The notes under the pieces were generated by a model, which was not told the DNA's origin, ran no database searches, and saw only the letters and a program-made list of their open reading frames with translations. The translations under genes and the position numbers were made by a program. Source: an uncultured Collinsella sp. (lineage in GTDB: Bacteria; Actinomycetota; Coriobacteriia; Coriobacteriales; Coriobacteriaceae). Taken from it: a DNA stretch of 64,000 nt. The stretch spans positions 18,957 to 82,956 of the forward strand of contig CATWVA010000006.1 in NCBI GenBank assembly GCA_958354105.1. The letters are read 5' to 3'. Shown here in pieces: positions 17,074 through 25,667 of this stretch (positions are counted from its first letter, which is position 1; each line of letters begins with the position of its first letter).

Positions 17074-18054
17074 CTAGACCGTCTGAAGCTTCTCGACCTC
17101 GTCAAGGTTCTCGGTCAGACGCGCAGCAAACGTCGAAAGCGGATGCGGATGCGTATCGAACTCGTACGCCGTCTCGGTGGAATGGATCACGGTGCCGACG
17201 CCGGCATCGGTCAGCAGCTCCAGGAGCAGCGAATGCGGCGTCGTGCCGTTGATGATGTGGGCTCGGAACACGCCAGCGGTAAGTGCGTCGACAGCCGCAC
17301 GCAGCTTGGGAATCATGCCCTTATCGACCTCGCCGCCGTAGAGCATTTCGTTAACCTCGTCGAGCGTTAGGTTGGAGATAAGCGAGTCCTTGTCGCTAAA
17401 GTCCTTGTACAGACCATCGACATCGGTCAAAAAGATCGCCTTATGCGCGTGGAGCGCTGCCGCAACGGCACCGGCGGCGGTGTCGGCGTTGATGTTGAAG
17501 AAACCGCCGTCCTCCCCCGCCGCGACGGTAGCGATGACGGGGATGTACTCGCTATCGAGTAAGCGCTCGATATAGTCGGTGTTGACGTGCGTCACTTTGC
17601 CCACGCGACCGAGCTCGGGGTCGAGCGGCTCGGCGATGAGCGTGCCGGCATCGCTGCCCGACACGCCCACGGCCAGGTTGCCGTGGTGGTTGATGGCAGC
17701 AACCAGCTCCTGGTTAACCTTGCCGCCCAGCACCTCGCGCACGATATCCATAGTCGCCGGCGTGGTCACGCGCTGGCCGTTCTTAAACTCGACGGGAATA
17801 TCGTAATGGCTCAGCGCCTCGTTGATAGCCTTGCCGCCGCCATGCACGATGACGGGGCGCATACCGATGATCTTGAGCAAAACGATGTCGCTCATCACGT
17901 CGCGGCGCAGCCGCTCATCAACCATGGCGGCTCCGCCATATTTGATAACAACCGTCTTGCCGGTCAGGTTCTTAATCCACGGCAGCGCTTCGAACAGCAG
18001 CTGCGCGGTTGCTTCGTTGGATTCGCTCGAACGACAATCGCGTGCGAATTTCAT
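17074..18054 (-). CDS. argB: Acetylglutamate kinase
   Basis: A 326-residue amino-acid kinase. The N-terminus MKFARDCRSSESNEATAQLL is followed by KTVVIKYGGAAM (phosphate loop) and VIVHGGGKAINEAL. The later NINADTAAGAVAAAL and LYGGEVDKGMIPKL are family-typical. The start at 18054 was chosen over one 60 bases upstream by Shine-Dalgarno and homology. It catalyses the second step of arginine synthesis. The N-terminal helix ahead of the core is the type seen in arginine-inhibited hexameric enzymes, so feedback inhibition is plausible. Confidence 0.93.
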   Translation of the reverse strand: MKFARDCRSSESNEATAQLLFEALPWIKNLTGKTVVIKYGGAAMVDERLRRDVMSDIVLLKIIGMRPVIVHGGGKAINEALSHYDIPVEFKNGQRVTTPATMDIVREVLGGKVNQELVAAINHHGNLAVGVSGSDAGTLIAEPLDPELGRVGKVTHVNTDYIERLLDSEYIPVIATVAAGEDGGFFNINADTAAGAVAAALHAHKAIFLTDVDGLYKDFSDKDSLISNLTLDEVNEMLYGGEVDKGMIPKLRAAVDALTAGVFRAHIINGTTPHSLLLELLTDAGVGTVIHSTETAYEFDTHPHPLSTFAARLTENLDEVEKLQTV

Positions 18055-18135
18055 AATCTGCCTCGTCTTTCGTATCGTTATCGTGCCGTGCTCCGCTGTC
18101 CGCAATCGCGGCAAGATGCGCAGCGTGCCTGGAAT

Positions 18136-19404
18136 CTAGGAACGGTAGTCGCCGTTGATGGAGATGTACTCATGCGTGAGGTCGCAGGTCCACACGGTCG
18201 TTGCCGCGTCGCCTGCGCCCAGGTCGGCCGAGATCACGATCTCGGGCGCCTCGAAACGTCGTAGAGCCTCGTCCTCGTCAAAGGGAACAGTCAGACCGTC
18301 GCGACAGACAGGCATGCCCATCATGTCGATGGAAACGTCTTCCTGATTAAACTTCACGCCGCACTTGCCAAGCGCCATAGCAACGCGACCCCAGTTGCAG
18401 TCGTGGCCGGCGATGCAGGTCTTAACGAGCGGCGAGTTGGCAACGGCACGGGCGGCGATATCGGCTTCCTCGTCGTTCACGGCGCCGGTAACGTTGACCG
18501 TAACAAGCTTGGATGCGCCCTCACCATCGGCGGCGATATTGCGCGCCAGGCTCTCGCACACCTCGTGCACGGCAAATGCCAACTCGTCAAAGGCATCGGA
18601 GCCCTCGACAATAGGCTCGACATCTGCGGCAGCGGCGCCGGAGGCAAGCATGATGCAGGTGTCGTTGGTCGAGGTGTCGGAATCGACCGTTACCTTGTTA
18701 AAGGTCTGTTTGACGGTCGAGAGCAGCAGGGCATGAAGTGCCGCAGGCTCGACGGGGGCATCGGTGGTGATAACTGCGATCATGGTGGCCATGTTGGGCA
18801 TGATCATGCCCGAGCCCTTGCACATTCCGCCTACCGTATAGACATTGCCCGCATGACCCGCAGCCTCACTGACGTAGGACACGGCGTACTCCTTGGAGTG
18901 CGTGTCGGTCGTCATGATGGCGCGAGCAGCATCGGCGCCACCGTGGGCGGAGAGCGCCTCGTAGGCAGCAGGAATGGCGGTCTCAAACGTGTCGATCGGC
19001 AGAATCTGGCCAATCACACCCGTGGAGGCAACCAGAATCTGCTGGGGCTCGCAGCCGATGACCTGCGATGCGATGCTGCACGTCTCGTGCGCGCATGCAA
19101 GGCCGGTCTCACCCGTGGCGGCGTTGGCGTTACCGGAGTTGACCGAAACGCCGGCGATGATTCCGTAGCCCTTGTCGGCACCGCCCAGGTTGGCACGGCT
19201 CACCTGCACGGGCGCCGCGCAAAAGCGATTGGTGGTAAACACGCCGGCACCGGGACAGGGTTTATCGGGCACGACGAGCGCGTAATCCAGACGCTCGGGG
19301 TTCTTGCGGAACCCAGCATGGATGCCCGCAGCCTTAAAACCAGCCGCAGCCGTAACGCCGCCCTCGACGGCGCGAATCTTGATATCAAACAGCTCGGTAT
19401 TCAT
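18136..19404 (-). CDS. argJ: Bifunctional ornithine acetyltransferase / N-acetylglutamate synthase
   Basis: 422 residues. The precursor self-cleaves before a conserved Thr; the site is visible as CKGSGMIMPNMATMIAVI around residue 190. The upstream VVPDKPCPGAGVFTTNRFCA and the GHDCNWGRVAMALGKCG stretch near the C-terminus are also typical. ArgJ recycles the acetyl group between N-acetylornithine and glutamate. The presence of ArgJ and absence of a separate argA or argE here fit the cyclic pathway. Second gene of the arg operon. Confidence 0.95.
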   Translation of the reverse strand: MNTELFDIKIRAVEGGVTAAAGFKAAGIHAGFRKNPERLDYALVVPDKPCPGAGVFTTNRFCAAPVQVSRANLGGADKGYGIIAGVSVNSGNANAATGETGLACAHETCSIASQVIGCEPQQILVASTGVIGQILPIDTFETAIPAAYEALSAHGGADAARAIMTTDTHSKEYAVSYVSEAAGHAGNVYTVGGMCKGSGMIMPNMATMIAVITTDAPVEPAALHALLLSTVKQTFNKVTVDSDTSTNDTCIMLASGAAAADVEPIVEGSDAFDELAFAVHEVCESLARNIAADGEGASKLVTVNVTGAVNDEEADIAARAVANSPLVKTCIAGHDCNWGRVAMALGKCGVKFNQEDVSIDMMGMPVCRDGLTVPFDEDEALRRFEAPEIVISADLGAGDAATTVWTCDLTHEYISINGDYRS

Positions 19405-19538
19405 CGTCTTTATGACTCCTTATGTCAAACAAAAAACGGACATCGGTTGGTGCGCCATGCCAGTCGTGACCATGAGACCAGCTTAAGAGTGGCGCCCCAC
19501 TCGATGCCCGACTACCAAATCGTTAACAATCGAATGTG

Positions 19539-20609
19539 CTACACCGGGCACGCCACTGTGGGCAAGCCTCGTCGCTCGTCAAAGCCAAAGACGATATTGG
19601 CGCACTGGACTGCTTGGCCCGCAGCGCCCTTGCACAGATTGTCGATGGCGCCTGTCGCCACCAGCACGCCCGCGCGCTTGTTGAGCGCGAGGCCGATCTG
19701 AGCGGCGTTGGTGCCGACGACCGAAGCCGTCTTGGGCTGCTGGCCGGCGTCGAGTACGTGCACGAAAGTGCGACCAGCGTAGAACTGCTTGTAATAGTCG
19801 ACAACGTCCTCAAGGGTCAGGGAGTCGATGGCCTGCGGCGTGAGCGGCAGCGTCACCGTGGAGAGCAGGCCGCGCTTGAGCGGTGCCAGATGCGGGGTGA
19901 AGACGACGCGATCGGTCAGGCCCAGGATTTGCTCAATCTCGGGCGTGTGGCGATGCTTGCCCACGCCGTATGCCTCCAAATTCTCGTCGGCGCTGCAAAA
20001 ATGCGTACGAGCGTTGCAGGACTTGCCGGCACCCGTCACACCGCTGATGGCATCGACAATCACGGGGCCGCTCTGGGCAACCCAGCCAGCGCGCACGGCG
20101 GGCGCGGCGGCAAGGCTCGTTGCGGTGGGATAGCAACCGGCGCAGGCGACCAGCACGGGTTTGCCGTCGGCATGGTCGGATGCGGCGGTCTCCAAGTCCC
20201 GGCAGAACAGCTCGGGCAGGCCAAAGGCACGGGTCTTGAGCAGCTCGGGGCTCGTATGTTCGGCGGCATACCATGTCTCAAAGACAGACGCGTCGCTCAG
20301 ACGGTAATCGGCCGAAAGATCAAAGCAGGAGACGCCCGATGCAAGCAGCGCGGGCACCTGTGCCATGGCAGCCGTGTGCGGCACGGCCAAGAAGACGGCG
20401 TCGCAGGATTTTAGCTCAGGCGCGTCATGCGTCGTGAAGACCAGATCGCTCACGCCAGCAAAGCTCGGATACACCGCAGACAGCGGCTGGCCGGCATCGG
20501 CGTTGGACGTAATGGCAACAAGTTCAAACTCGGGATGACCGAGCACGAGGCGAATGAGCTCGGCTCCGGCATATCCAGCCGCGCCGACGATTCCAACCTT
20601 CAAAGACAT
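19539..20609 (-). CDS. argC: N-acetyl-gamma-glutamyl-phosphate reductase
   Basis: 356 residues. NADP-binding motif GIVGAAGYAGAELIRL is at residues 6-21, and the catalytic Cys sits in VACAGCYPTATSLAAAP near residue 154. The C-terminal LVATGAIDNLCKGAAGQAVQ is conserved. It reduces the acylphosphate made by ArgB. First gene of argC-J-B-D; GGAG precedes the ATG at 20609. The ArgR-like operator pair lies about 85-122 bp upstream. Confidence 0.95.
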   Translation of the reverse strand: MSLKVGIVGAAGYAGAELIRLVLGHPEFELVAITSNADAGQPLSAVYPSFAGVSDLVFTTHDAPELKSCDAVFLAVPHTAAMAQVPALLASGVSCFDLSADYRLSDASVFETWYAAEHTSPELLKTRAFGLPELFCRDLETAASDHADGKPVLVACAGCYPTATSLAAAPAVRAGWVAQSGPVIVDAISGVTGAGKSCNARTHFCSADENLEAYGVGKHRHTPEIEQILGLTDRVVFTPHLAPLKRGLLSTVTLPLTPQAIDSLTLEDVVDYYKQFYAGRTFVHVLDAGQQPKTASVVGTNAAQIGLALNKRAGVLVATGAIDNLCKGAAGQAVQCANIVFGFDERRGLPTVACPV

Positions 20610-20694
20610 ATCAGACTCCTTGTCTGCGATTTATGCACCGATGCGCATTTCGCAGCGGTCGTTATGAAGTGAGTTGAAACTTTAGCACCAAAAG

Positions 20695-20731
20695 ATGCAT
20701 GAATACGTAAATGGCTTGCATATTCATGCAT
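20695..20731 (-). promoter_or_regulatory. Paired ArgR-like operator before argC
   Basis: Two inverted copies of ATGCATGAATA (20695-20705 and 20721-20731, perfect over 11 bp, 15-nt spacer). Each resembles a bacterial ARG box; one reads TGCATGAATATGCA and is itself palindromic. Position upstream of argC and match to the known arginine-repressor consensus make this the likely operator. No argR gene is in the window. Confidence 0.7.
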
Positions 20732-20775
20732 TGAAACATTCCCGACACATTCGCTTGAAGGAATTGACAAATGGA

Positions 20776-20829
20776 GCGGGCCCCGTATTGACCGGCGCTC
20801 CTAACGGCGCCGGGCAATACGGGGCCCGC
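20776..20829. repeat. Long hairpin after the flavin-binding protein gene
   Basis: The arms GCGGGCCCCGTATTG (20776-20790) and 20815-20829 pair over 15 bp. After one mismatch, CCGGCGC/GCGCCGG adds seven more pairs around a 7-9-nt loop. It lies 38 nt after the stop codon of the 20867 gene. It is very stable but has no T-tract. Confidence 0.75.
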
Positions 20830-20866
20830 CCATGCGAAAACCAAGTTGTTAGGATGAGCCAGCTGG

Positions 20867-21277
20867 CTAGAGCTCGACCGGCACCCATTCGTCGTGATTG
20901 CAGATAAAAGCCTCGGGATCCTCGACGCTAAAGAAGACGAGCGTGGGGTCGCTAGGCCCCTCATAGTGCTCACCCAGGCGCTCTAGATGCTTCCACCCGG
21001 CTTCGCGCATTTCGTTTAAAGCCCGGTCATCCAAACCGGCATGCCCGCGCAAGATGAGCCAGCCATGGCCCGGCCACCAACTCGTGGCCTCAAAGCGCTG
21101 ATTTTGCAGCAGCTCTTGCCACACGTCTTTGGTGCGCGCTGTTACAAACCACAGCTTGCCATCCTGGATCTGCGCAAACGAAAACGGACGCACATGCGGC
21201 TGTCCGTCAACGCTCGTCGCCAAATACCATGCCGGCACTGACGTCAGATACTCCAAAACCGTATTCAATCCGTCCAT
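20867..21277 (-). CDS. Pyridoxamine 5'-phosphate oxidase-family (split-barrel flavin-binding) protein
   Basis: 136 residues from MDGLNTVLEYLTSVPAWYLA; GGAGA supports this start over an ATG five codons earlier. The core VDGQPHVRPFSFAQIQDGKLWF is the FMN-binding split-barrel hallmark. Enzymes of this type reduce or bind flavin, F420 or heme; the substrate is unknown. It is a paralogue of the next gene upstream (both with a WYLAT segment and a following VRPFSFA). The tandem pair sits just downstream of a riboflavin transporter operon, consistent with a flavin link. Confidence 0.8.
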   Translation of the reverse strand: MDGLNTVLEYLTSVPAWYLATSVDGQPHVRPFSFAQIQDGKLWFVTARTKDVWQELLQNQRFEATSWWPGHGWLILRGHAGLDDRALNEMREAGWKHLERLGEHYEGPSDPTLVFFSVEDPEAFICNHDEWVPVEL

Positions 21278-21328
21278 GTGTTCTCCTGGCACTAGCTAAT
21301 TCGGAACGGGTAGTTAATTTGAGACGCG

Positions 21329-21775
21329 CTAGAGCTCCAGGCGCTCCTCGCTGCCGTCGATATCGCAGAAGCGCGCGGCAATGTTGCGGACCGAAAAGAA
21401 AGCGAGGCGGCCGTCGTTGGCGCTATCGTGTTGCTCGCCAATGCCCACCATGTGTTTAAAGCCCGCCTGGCGTACCTTGTCGCTCACGACCGCATCGTCC
21501 TCGAGCGCGGCCTCGCCGGTCAGTACAATCCAACACTCCCCCGGTTTCCAACCCGAAACCTCAAACTTGGGGTTCGCGCTGAGCTCGGCCCACACATCCT
21601 TGTCGCGCGATGTGCAAAACCACAGCTTACCGTCATCGACCATGGCAAATGAAAACGGCCTCACGCGAGGCTGATACCCGTCGGCCACATCGGTCGTGGC
21701 CAGATACCACGCCGGAATGCGCCTGAGATACGAACAGGCGCGCTCAAGCTGAGCCGTGCGGTCGTTGTCGGTCAT
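21329..21775 (-). CDS. Pyridoxamine 5'-phosphate oxidase-family protein, second paralogue
   Basis: 148 residues. RRIPAWYLATTDVADGYQPR is followed by VRPFSFAMVDDGKLWFCTSR and then WKPGECWIVLTGEAALEDD, which align residue by residue with the neighbour at 20867-21277. It is therefore a tandem duplicate that has diverged. It is a predicted cytosolic homodimer binding FMN. It begins 30 bp after the ecfT stop, so it may belong to the riboflavin transporter transcription unit. Activity unknown. Confidence 0.8.
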   Translation of the reverse strand: MTDNDRTAQLERACSYLRRIPAWYLATTDVADGYQPRVRPFSFAMVDDGKLWFCTSRDKDVWAELSANPKFEVSGWKPGECWIVLTGEAALEDDAVVSDKVRQAGFKHMVGIGEQHDSANDGRLAFFSVRNIAARFCDIDGSEERLEL

Positions 21776-21805
21776 AGGGACCCCTTTCTTGCGCTCGAAT
21801 CGCGC

Positions 21806-22606
21806 CTAAACAAGTTGAAGATTGATGACGATGACGCAGATGAGCAGCAACGCCGTCACCACCGCCGCCAACGCATCGCTGCGGCCAAATGCAAGCGCAT
21901 GCAAACGTGTGCGGCCCTGCTCGCCATGATAGCAACGGGCATCCATGGCGGCCGAAAGCGTCTCGGCATGACGGAACACGCCCGTGAACAGCGGAATCGC
22001 CACACTGCCGAGCATACGCACGCCGCCGAGCGGACCGCACGTCACGCGCGCGCCGCGGCTTGCCTGCGCGTCCGCCGTCTGCTTCATCTCGGTGGCAAAC
22101 TGCGGCATAAAGCGCAACGCGATACCCATGATCATGCCGAGCTCATGCGCAGGGAGCCCCACGCGCGCAAACGGTGCGAGCAGACGCTCAAAGCCCGCGG
22201 TGAGGTCGAGCGTGGGCGTGGTGAGCGTAATGGCGCTCATGCCAGCCATCATCAAGCTCAGGCGGCATGCCATAAAGGCGGCAGAACGCAGCGAGCCCTC
22301 GCTTATCTGCAGAAAGCAGAGCTGCCACAGGATGCGCCCGCTCTGGTCGGAAAACAGGTTGAGCACTGCGACCACCACGACAATCGCCAGCAATGGTGCC
22401 ATCGATGATAGGACCCGGCGCAACGGCACCCGGGACACGGTATAGATCAGGACAACGAAGATTGCGACCGGGGCCAGTCCGCGGAAGCCACTGACCGTGA
22501 GCGTCGTGATCAGAAACACAAAGCCCAAGAGCAACTTGGTTCGCGGGTCCAGGCGGTGGATTGCACTATCGCCGGGATAGTAACTGCCAAACGAAAACGC
22601 CTCCAT
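21806..22606 (-). CDS. ecfT: ECF transporter transmembrane component EcfT
   Basis: 266 residues, about five to six membrane segments. N-terminal GDSAIHRLDPRTKLLLGFVF is the family opening. Two ARG-type coupling motifs are expected in the cytosolic region; DAQASRGAR and AAMDARCYHGEQGRTR are the visible candidates. It couples the ATPase to the substrate-binding S component. The ATG overlaps the ecfA stop by one base (TGATG), indicating coupled translation. Confidence 0.92.
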   Translation of the reverse strand: MEAFSFGSYYPGDSAIHRLDPRTKLLLGFVFLITTLTVSGFRGLAPVAIFVVLIYTVSRVPLRRVLSSMAPLLAIVVVVAVLNLFSDQSGRILWQLCFLQISEGSLRSAAFMACRLSLMMAGMSAITLTTPTLDLTAGFERLLAPFARVGLPAHELGMIMGIALRFMPQFATEMKQTADAQASRGARVTCGPLGGVRMLGSVAIPLFTGVFRHAETLSAAMDARCYHGEQGRTRLHALAFGRSDALAAVVTALLLICVIVINLQLV

Positions 22607-24510
22607 CAGCAGCCCTCCTCTCGCGCGACCGTCTTGGATTTAGCAATGTCCGCGACGTTAGAAGGACCGCCCGAGCGACCGATTAGCAGGTCCACCAACT
22701 CGTCTGCCAGCGACTCAACCGTATAGAGCCCGCCGCGACGCAGCGGCACGCCCGCCTCCGTAAGCGCCAGCGCCATACGCTGGGCGGCGGGAACGCCCAA
22801 GCCGATCGACTTGAGCTCATCGGCATGCGCAAACACCTGCGCGGGGGTTCCCTCGGCAAACACCGCGCCTTCGTTCATTACGACAATGCGGTCGCAGCAA
22901 TTGGCCAGGTCATCCATACTATGCGAAACCATGACAACGGTCAGGCCATCGCGGTGAAGTCGATCGATAAGCTCAAGGAAATCCCTGCGCGCAGCCGGAT
23001 CGAGCCCCGCCATGGGCTCATCGAGCACCAGGACCTCGGGCTCCATGGCGAGTACGCCGGCGAATGCCGCACGCCGTTGCTGACCGCCCGAAAGCTCAAA
23101 GGGACTCTTGTCGCCGACCGTGGAAAGGTCGAGGCCCACGCGTGAGAGCGATGACTCAACACGACGGTCGACTTCATCTTGCGGCAAGCCAAGGTTGTAC
23201 GGACCAAACGCCACGTCCTGCGCCACGGTTTCGGCAAACAGCTGACGCTCGGGATATTGAAACACCACGCCGACCTTGGCCTTAACCGCGGCGGCGTCTT
23301 TCTTGTTTGACAGATCGAGCCCCAGTGCGCGAACGAATCCCTCCTGGGGGCGAATCAAACCGTTGAGATGCTGGACCAGCGTCGACTTACCCGAACCGGT
23401 ATGACCTGCCAAACCCAGGAACTCGCCGCGACGCACCGTCAGCGACACATCGCACAGCGCCCACGGGCTGCTGGGGTCGTTTCCCCAGAGAGCCTGTTTG
23501 CTCGATTTGCCCGTAGTGGCCGAGCGCTTATGCCAGCGGCGGCGCTCGCGGGCGCTCAGCGAGTAACTATGCGAGAGGTGCGAAATCTCGATGACGGGCT
23601 CCGACGCTTTGCCCTCGTTGTCTACCGGAACAGTGCCGTCAGCGATTTCCAACTGGGATGCGGAAGACTGCCCCGCGGTGCCTGCCCCACTTCGCTCGGC
23701 ATAAGCCTGCGCAATCTCGGCGACCATATCCGCCTCACGTACCTGCGCGCAAACGGGCACGCCCTTCGCACGAAGCGACCTGCCCAGACGACACGACTCC
23801 GGCATATCCAGGTTGAGCTGCGCAAGTTCGTCCGCCCGTGTCAAGATTTCCTCGGGCGTACCGAGCATGGCAACGCGCCCCGCCCGAAATACCGCGACAC
23901 GATCGGCCTCGGCGGCCTCTTCCATAAAGTGCGTAATCATCACGATGGTCATGCCGCGATCGTGCAACGCGTGGCAAGCCTTCATGAGGCCCTTGCGTCC
24001 ACGCGGATCGAGCATCGAAGAAGCCTCGTCCAATATGAGCACGCACGGTTCCATGGCGAGCACACCGGCAAGCGCCACGCGCTGCTTTTGTCCGCCCGAG
24101 AGCGCATGGGTCTCGTGGCGCTCAAAGCCCACCAGGCCCACGCCCTTCAGCGCCTCACGTACGCGCTGCGCAATTTGTGCCGATGGCACGCCAAGGTTTT
24201 CGGGACCAAACGCAACGTCATCTTCGACAAGCGTCGCCACAAGCTGGTCGTCGGGATTCTGGAACACCATGCCCGCAGTCGAGCGGATGTCGTAGACCAG
24301 CTCGGGATCGGACGCATCCATGCCGTTGATGCGTACCGTGCCCGCATCGGGCTGCAACAGTGCATTCAGATGCTTGGCAAACGTCGACTTGCCCGACCCA
24401 TTGCCACCGAGGATGCAGAAAAACTCCCCGTCCTCGATGCTCAGATCGACGCCGTCGAGTGCCGGTACGGCACCGTCATAGCTAAAGGAAACGCCCCGAC
24501 ACTCAATCAT
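22606..24510 (-). CDS. ecfA: ECF transporter ATPase, two ABC domains fused in one chain
   Basis: 634 residues with two complete nucleotide-binding domains. Domain 1 (about 1-240): Walker A GGNGSGKSTF, signature LSGGQKQRVALAG, Walker B CVLILDEASSMLD. Domain 2 (about 300-560): GHTGSGKSTLVQ, LSGGQQRRAAFAG, VLVLDEPMAGLDP. It corresponds to EcfA1 and EcfA2, normally separate genes in Firmicutes. It overlaps ribU by four bases (ATGA) and ecfT by one. It powers vitamin uptake. The linker (~245-305) is poorly conserved and charged. Confidence 0.93.
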   Translation of the reverse strand: MIECRGVSFSYDGAVPALDGVDLSIEDGEFFCILGGNGSGKSTFAKHLNALLQPDAGTVRINGMDASDPELVYDIRSTAGMVFQNPDDQLVATLVEDDVAFGPENLGVPSAQIAQRVREALKGVGLVGFERHETHALSGGQKQRVALAGVLAMEPCVLILDEASSMLDPRGRKGLMKACHALHDRGMTIVMITHFMEEAAEADRVAVFRAGRVAMLGTPEEILTRADELAQLNLDMPESCRLGRSLRAKGVPVCAQVREADMVAEIAQAYAERSGAGTAGQSSASQLEIADGTVPVDNEGKASEPVIEISHLSHSYSLSARERRRWHKRSATTGKSSKQALWGNDPSSPWALCDVSLTVRRGEFLGLAGHTGSGKSTLVQHLNGLIRPQEGFVRALGLDLSNKKDAAAVKAKVGVVFQYPERQLFAETVAQDVAFGPYNLGLPQDEVDRRVESSLSRVGLDLSTVGDKSPFELSGGQQRRAAFAGVLAMEPEVLVLDEPMAGLDPAARRDFLELIDRLHRDGLTVVMVSHSMDDLANCCDRIVVMNEGAVFAEGTPAQVFAHADELKSIGLGVPAAQRMALALTEAGVPLRRGGLYTVESLADELVDLLIGRSGGPSNVADIAKSKTVAREEGC

Positions 24511-25097
24511 GCGCGGCCTTTGACCTGGTCCTTTTTAGGCGTGATGAGGTTGGAGACCGCCTTGTACACCGCAAGCGTCAACACCGAGTTAAGGACGGTC
24601 TTGATAAGGTTGAACGGCAGCACGGCGGGAATCATGAGCGGGGCAATCGCATCGACCGAGCCATACCAGAACCAAACACCAATGGTCAGGTTCGCAACCA
24701 TGGACAGCGCCGTAGCGGCAATGACGCCGAGCACTAGGCCAATCACGGCACCCTTATAGGTGTGCATCTTTTGGTAGACGATAGCCGCGGGCAGAATATA
24801 ACCCAGCGTAGCCACCAGGTTCATAAGCGCACCGACCCAGTCACCCGTGGTGAGCGCATGGATAACGATCGCCATGGCGGCAACAGCAGTGCCGGCGCCA
24901 GGGCCATACGCAAAACCGCACACCATCGCCGGCACCAGCGACGGGTCATACGTCAAAAACGGCGCCGAAGGAAGGATGGGTAGCTGCACATACATAAACA
25001 ACGCGCCCAAGGCACACATCAGCGCCATGGTAACGAGCTGTTTGGTGCTCCACCTATTCGTGTTCTCAAAATGGATATGCTGCGACTGTTCAGACAT
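24507..25097 (-). CDS. ribU: Riboflavin ECF transporter S component
   Basis: A 196-residue protein with about six membrane helices; core LVTMALMCALGALFMYVQLP, then YDPSLVPAMVCGFAYGPGAG. Start MSEQSQHIHFENTN at 25097 follows AGGTGATCTT; the longer frame begins inside the FMN riboswitch. The riboswitch immediately upstream assigns the substrate as riboflavin (established for RFN-controlled S components). Followed without gap by ecfA and ecfT, so the complete importer is one operon. Confidence 0.9.
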   Translation of the reverse strand: MSEQSQHIHFENTNRWSTKQLVTMALMCALGALFMYVQLPILPSAPFLTYDPSLVPAMVCGFAYGPGAGTAVAAMAIVIHALTTGDWVGALMNLVATLGYILPAAIVYQKMHTYKGAVIGLVLGVIAATALSMVANLTIGVWFWYGSVDAIAPLMIPAVLPFNLIKTVLNSVLTLAVYKAVSNLITPKKDQVKGRA

Positions 25098-25116
25098 AAG
25101 ATCACCTGCCTCTTTC

Positions 25117-25289
25117 ATCCGGACTCTAACCGTTGGTACTGGGATCTCACCAGTTCAGCCGGCATGCGAACCAACACACGCACGGGTCGCGGACTCATCG
25201 GCTCGGTCGCAGGTATCTCGCCTGCGCCACGGCGTCCCTTTGACACCGCCCGATTTACCGCCAGTGGGGAATTCCACCCCGCCCTGAAA
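25117..25289 (-). promoter_or_regulatory. FMN riboswitch (RFN element)
   Basis: On the minus strand the 5' side reads TTCAGGGCGGGGTG, then GGAATTCCCCACTGGCGG, and the 3' side ends GATCCCAGTACCAACGG followed by GAGTCCGGATGA. Both are the hallmark halves of the RFN aptamer. The variable arm GCGCAGGCGAGATACCTGCG lies between. It ends 20 nt before the ribU start, consistent with FMN control of transcription or translation. Confidence 0.93.
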
Positions 25290-25667
25290 CAGCAATTGCA
25301 AGTGTAGCACCAGCAGGCTTTCGCGCAAGTATGCCGAGGGTAATTTGTGGCGGAGATCAGTTGCCGAAACAACCACGTTCCCCACCCACCCCAAAGTGGC
25401 GCGCTTTTCGCGGCAAAGCCGCGAAACAGCGAAGGGGACACGTATTCCCATCAACCTCGTCCTTCTCCGCGAGCCGACCTCAAGGCCGTAAACGCAGGGA
25501 ATCCGGGGGCGTGACGGGGGTTTCTCTCCGGAACATTCCGCAGGACGCAAAGAGGCTCCGCAGCGCGAAGCGCGATGCGGAGCCTCTTTGCATGTCCGAG
25601 GACGTTCCGGAGAGAAACCCCCGTCACGCCCCCGGATTCCCGGTGGGAGTTCTAGACCTTGTCGGCC
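25290..25667. other. Intergenic region between riboswitch and groL
   Basis: 378 bp. The left part (25290-25490) includes the riboflavin operon promoter region, with no confident boxes. The right part is occupied by the large nested palindrome at 25497-25641 that follows groL. No coding potential is seen; short frames overlap the palindrome. Confidence 0.6.
25497..25641. repeat. 38-bp perfect inverted repeat enclosing a 16-bp hairpin, 3' of groL
   Basis: The outer arms 25497-25534 and 25604-25641 are perfectly complementary over 38 bp (start GGGAATCCGGGGGCGTGACG). Inside, GCAAAGAGGCTCCGCA (25547-25562) pairs with 25576-25591 over 16 bp around GCGCGAAGCGCG-type sequence. It begins 26 nt after the groL stop. 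Such a long perfect palindrome goes well beyond a normal terminator. Confidence 0.9.
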
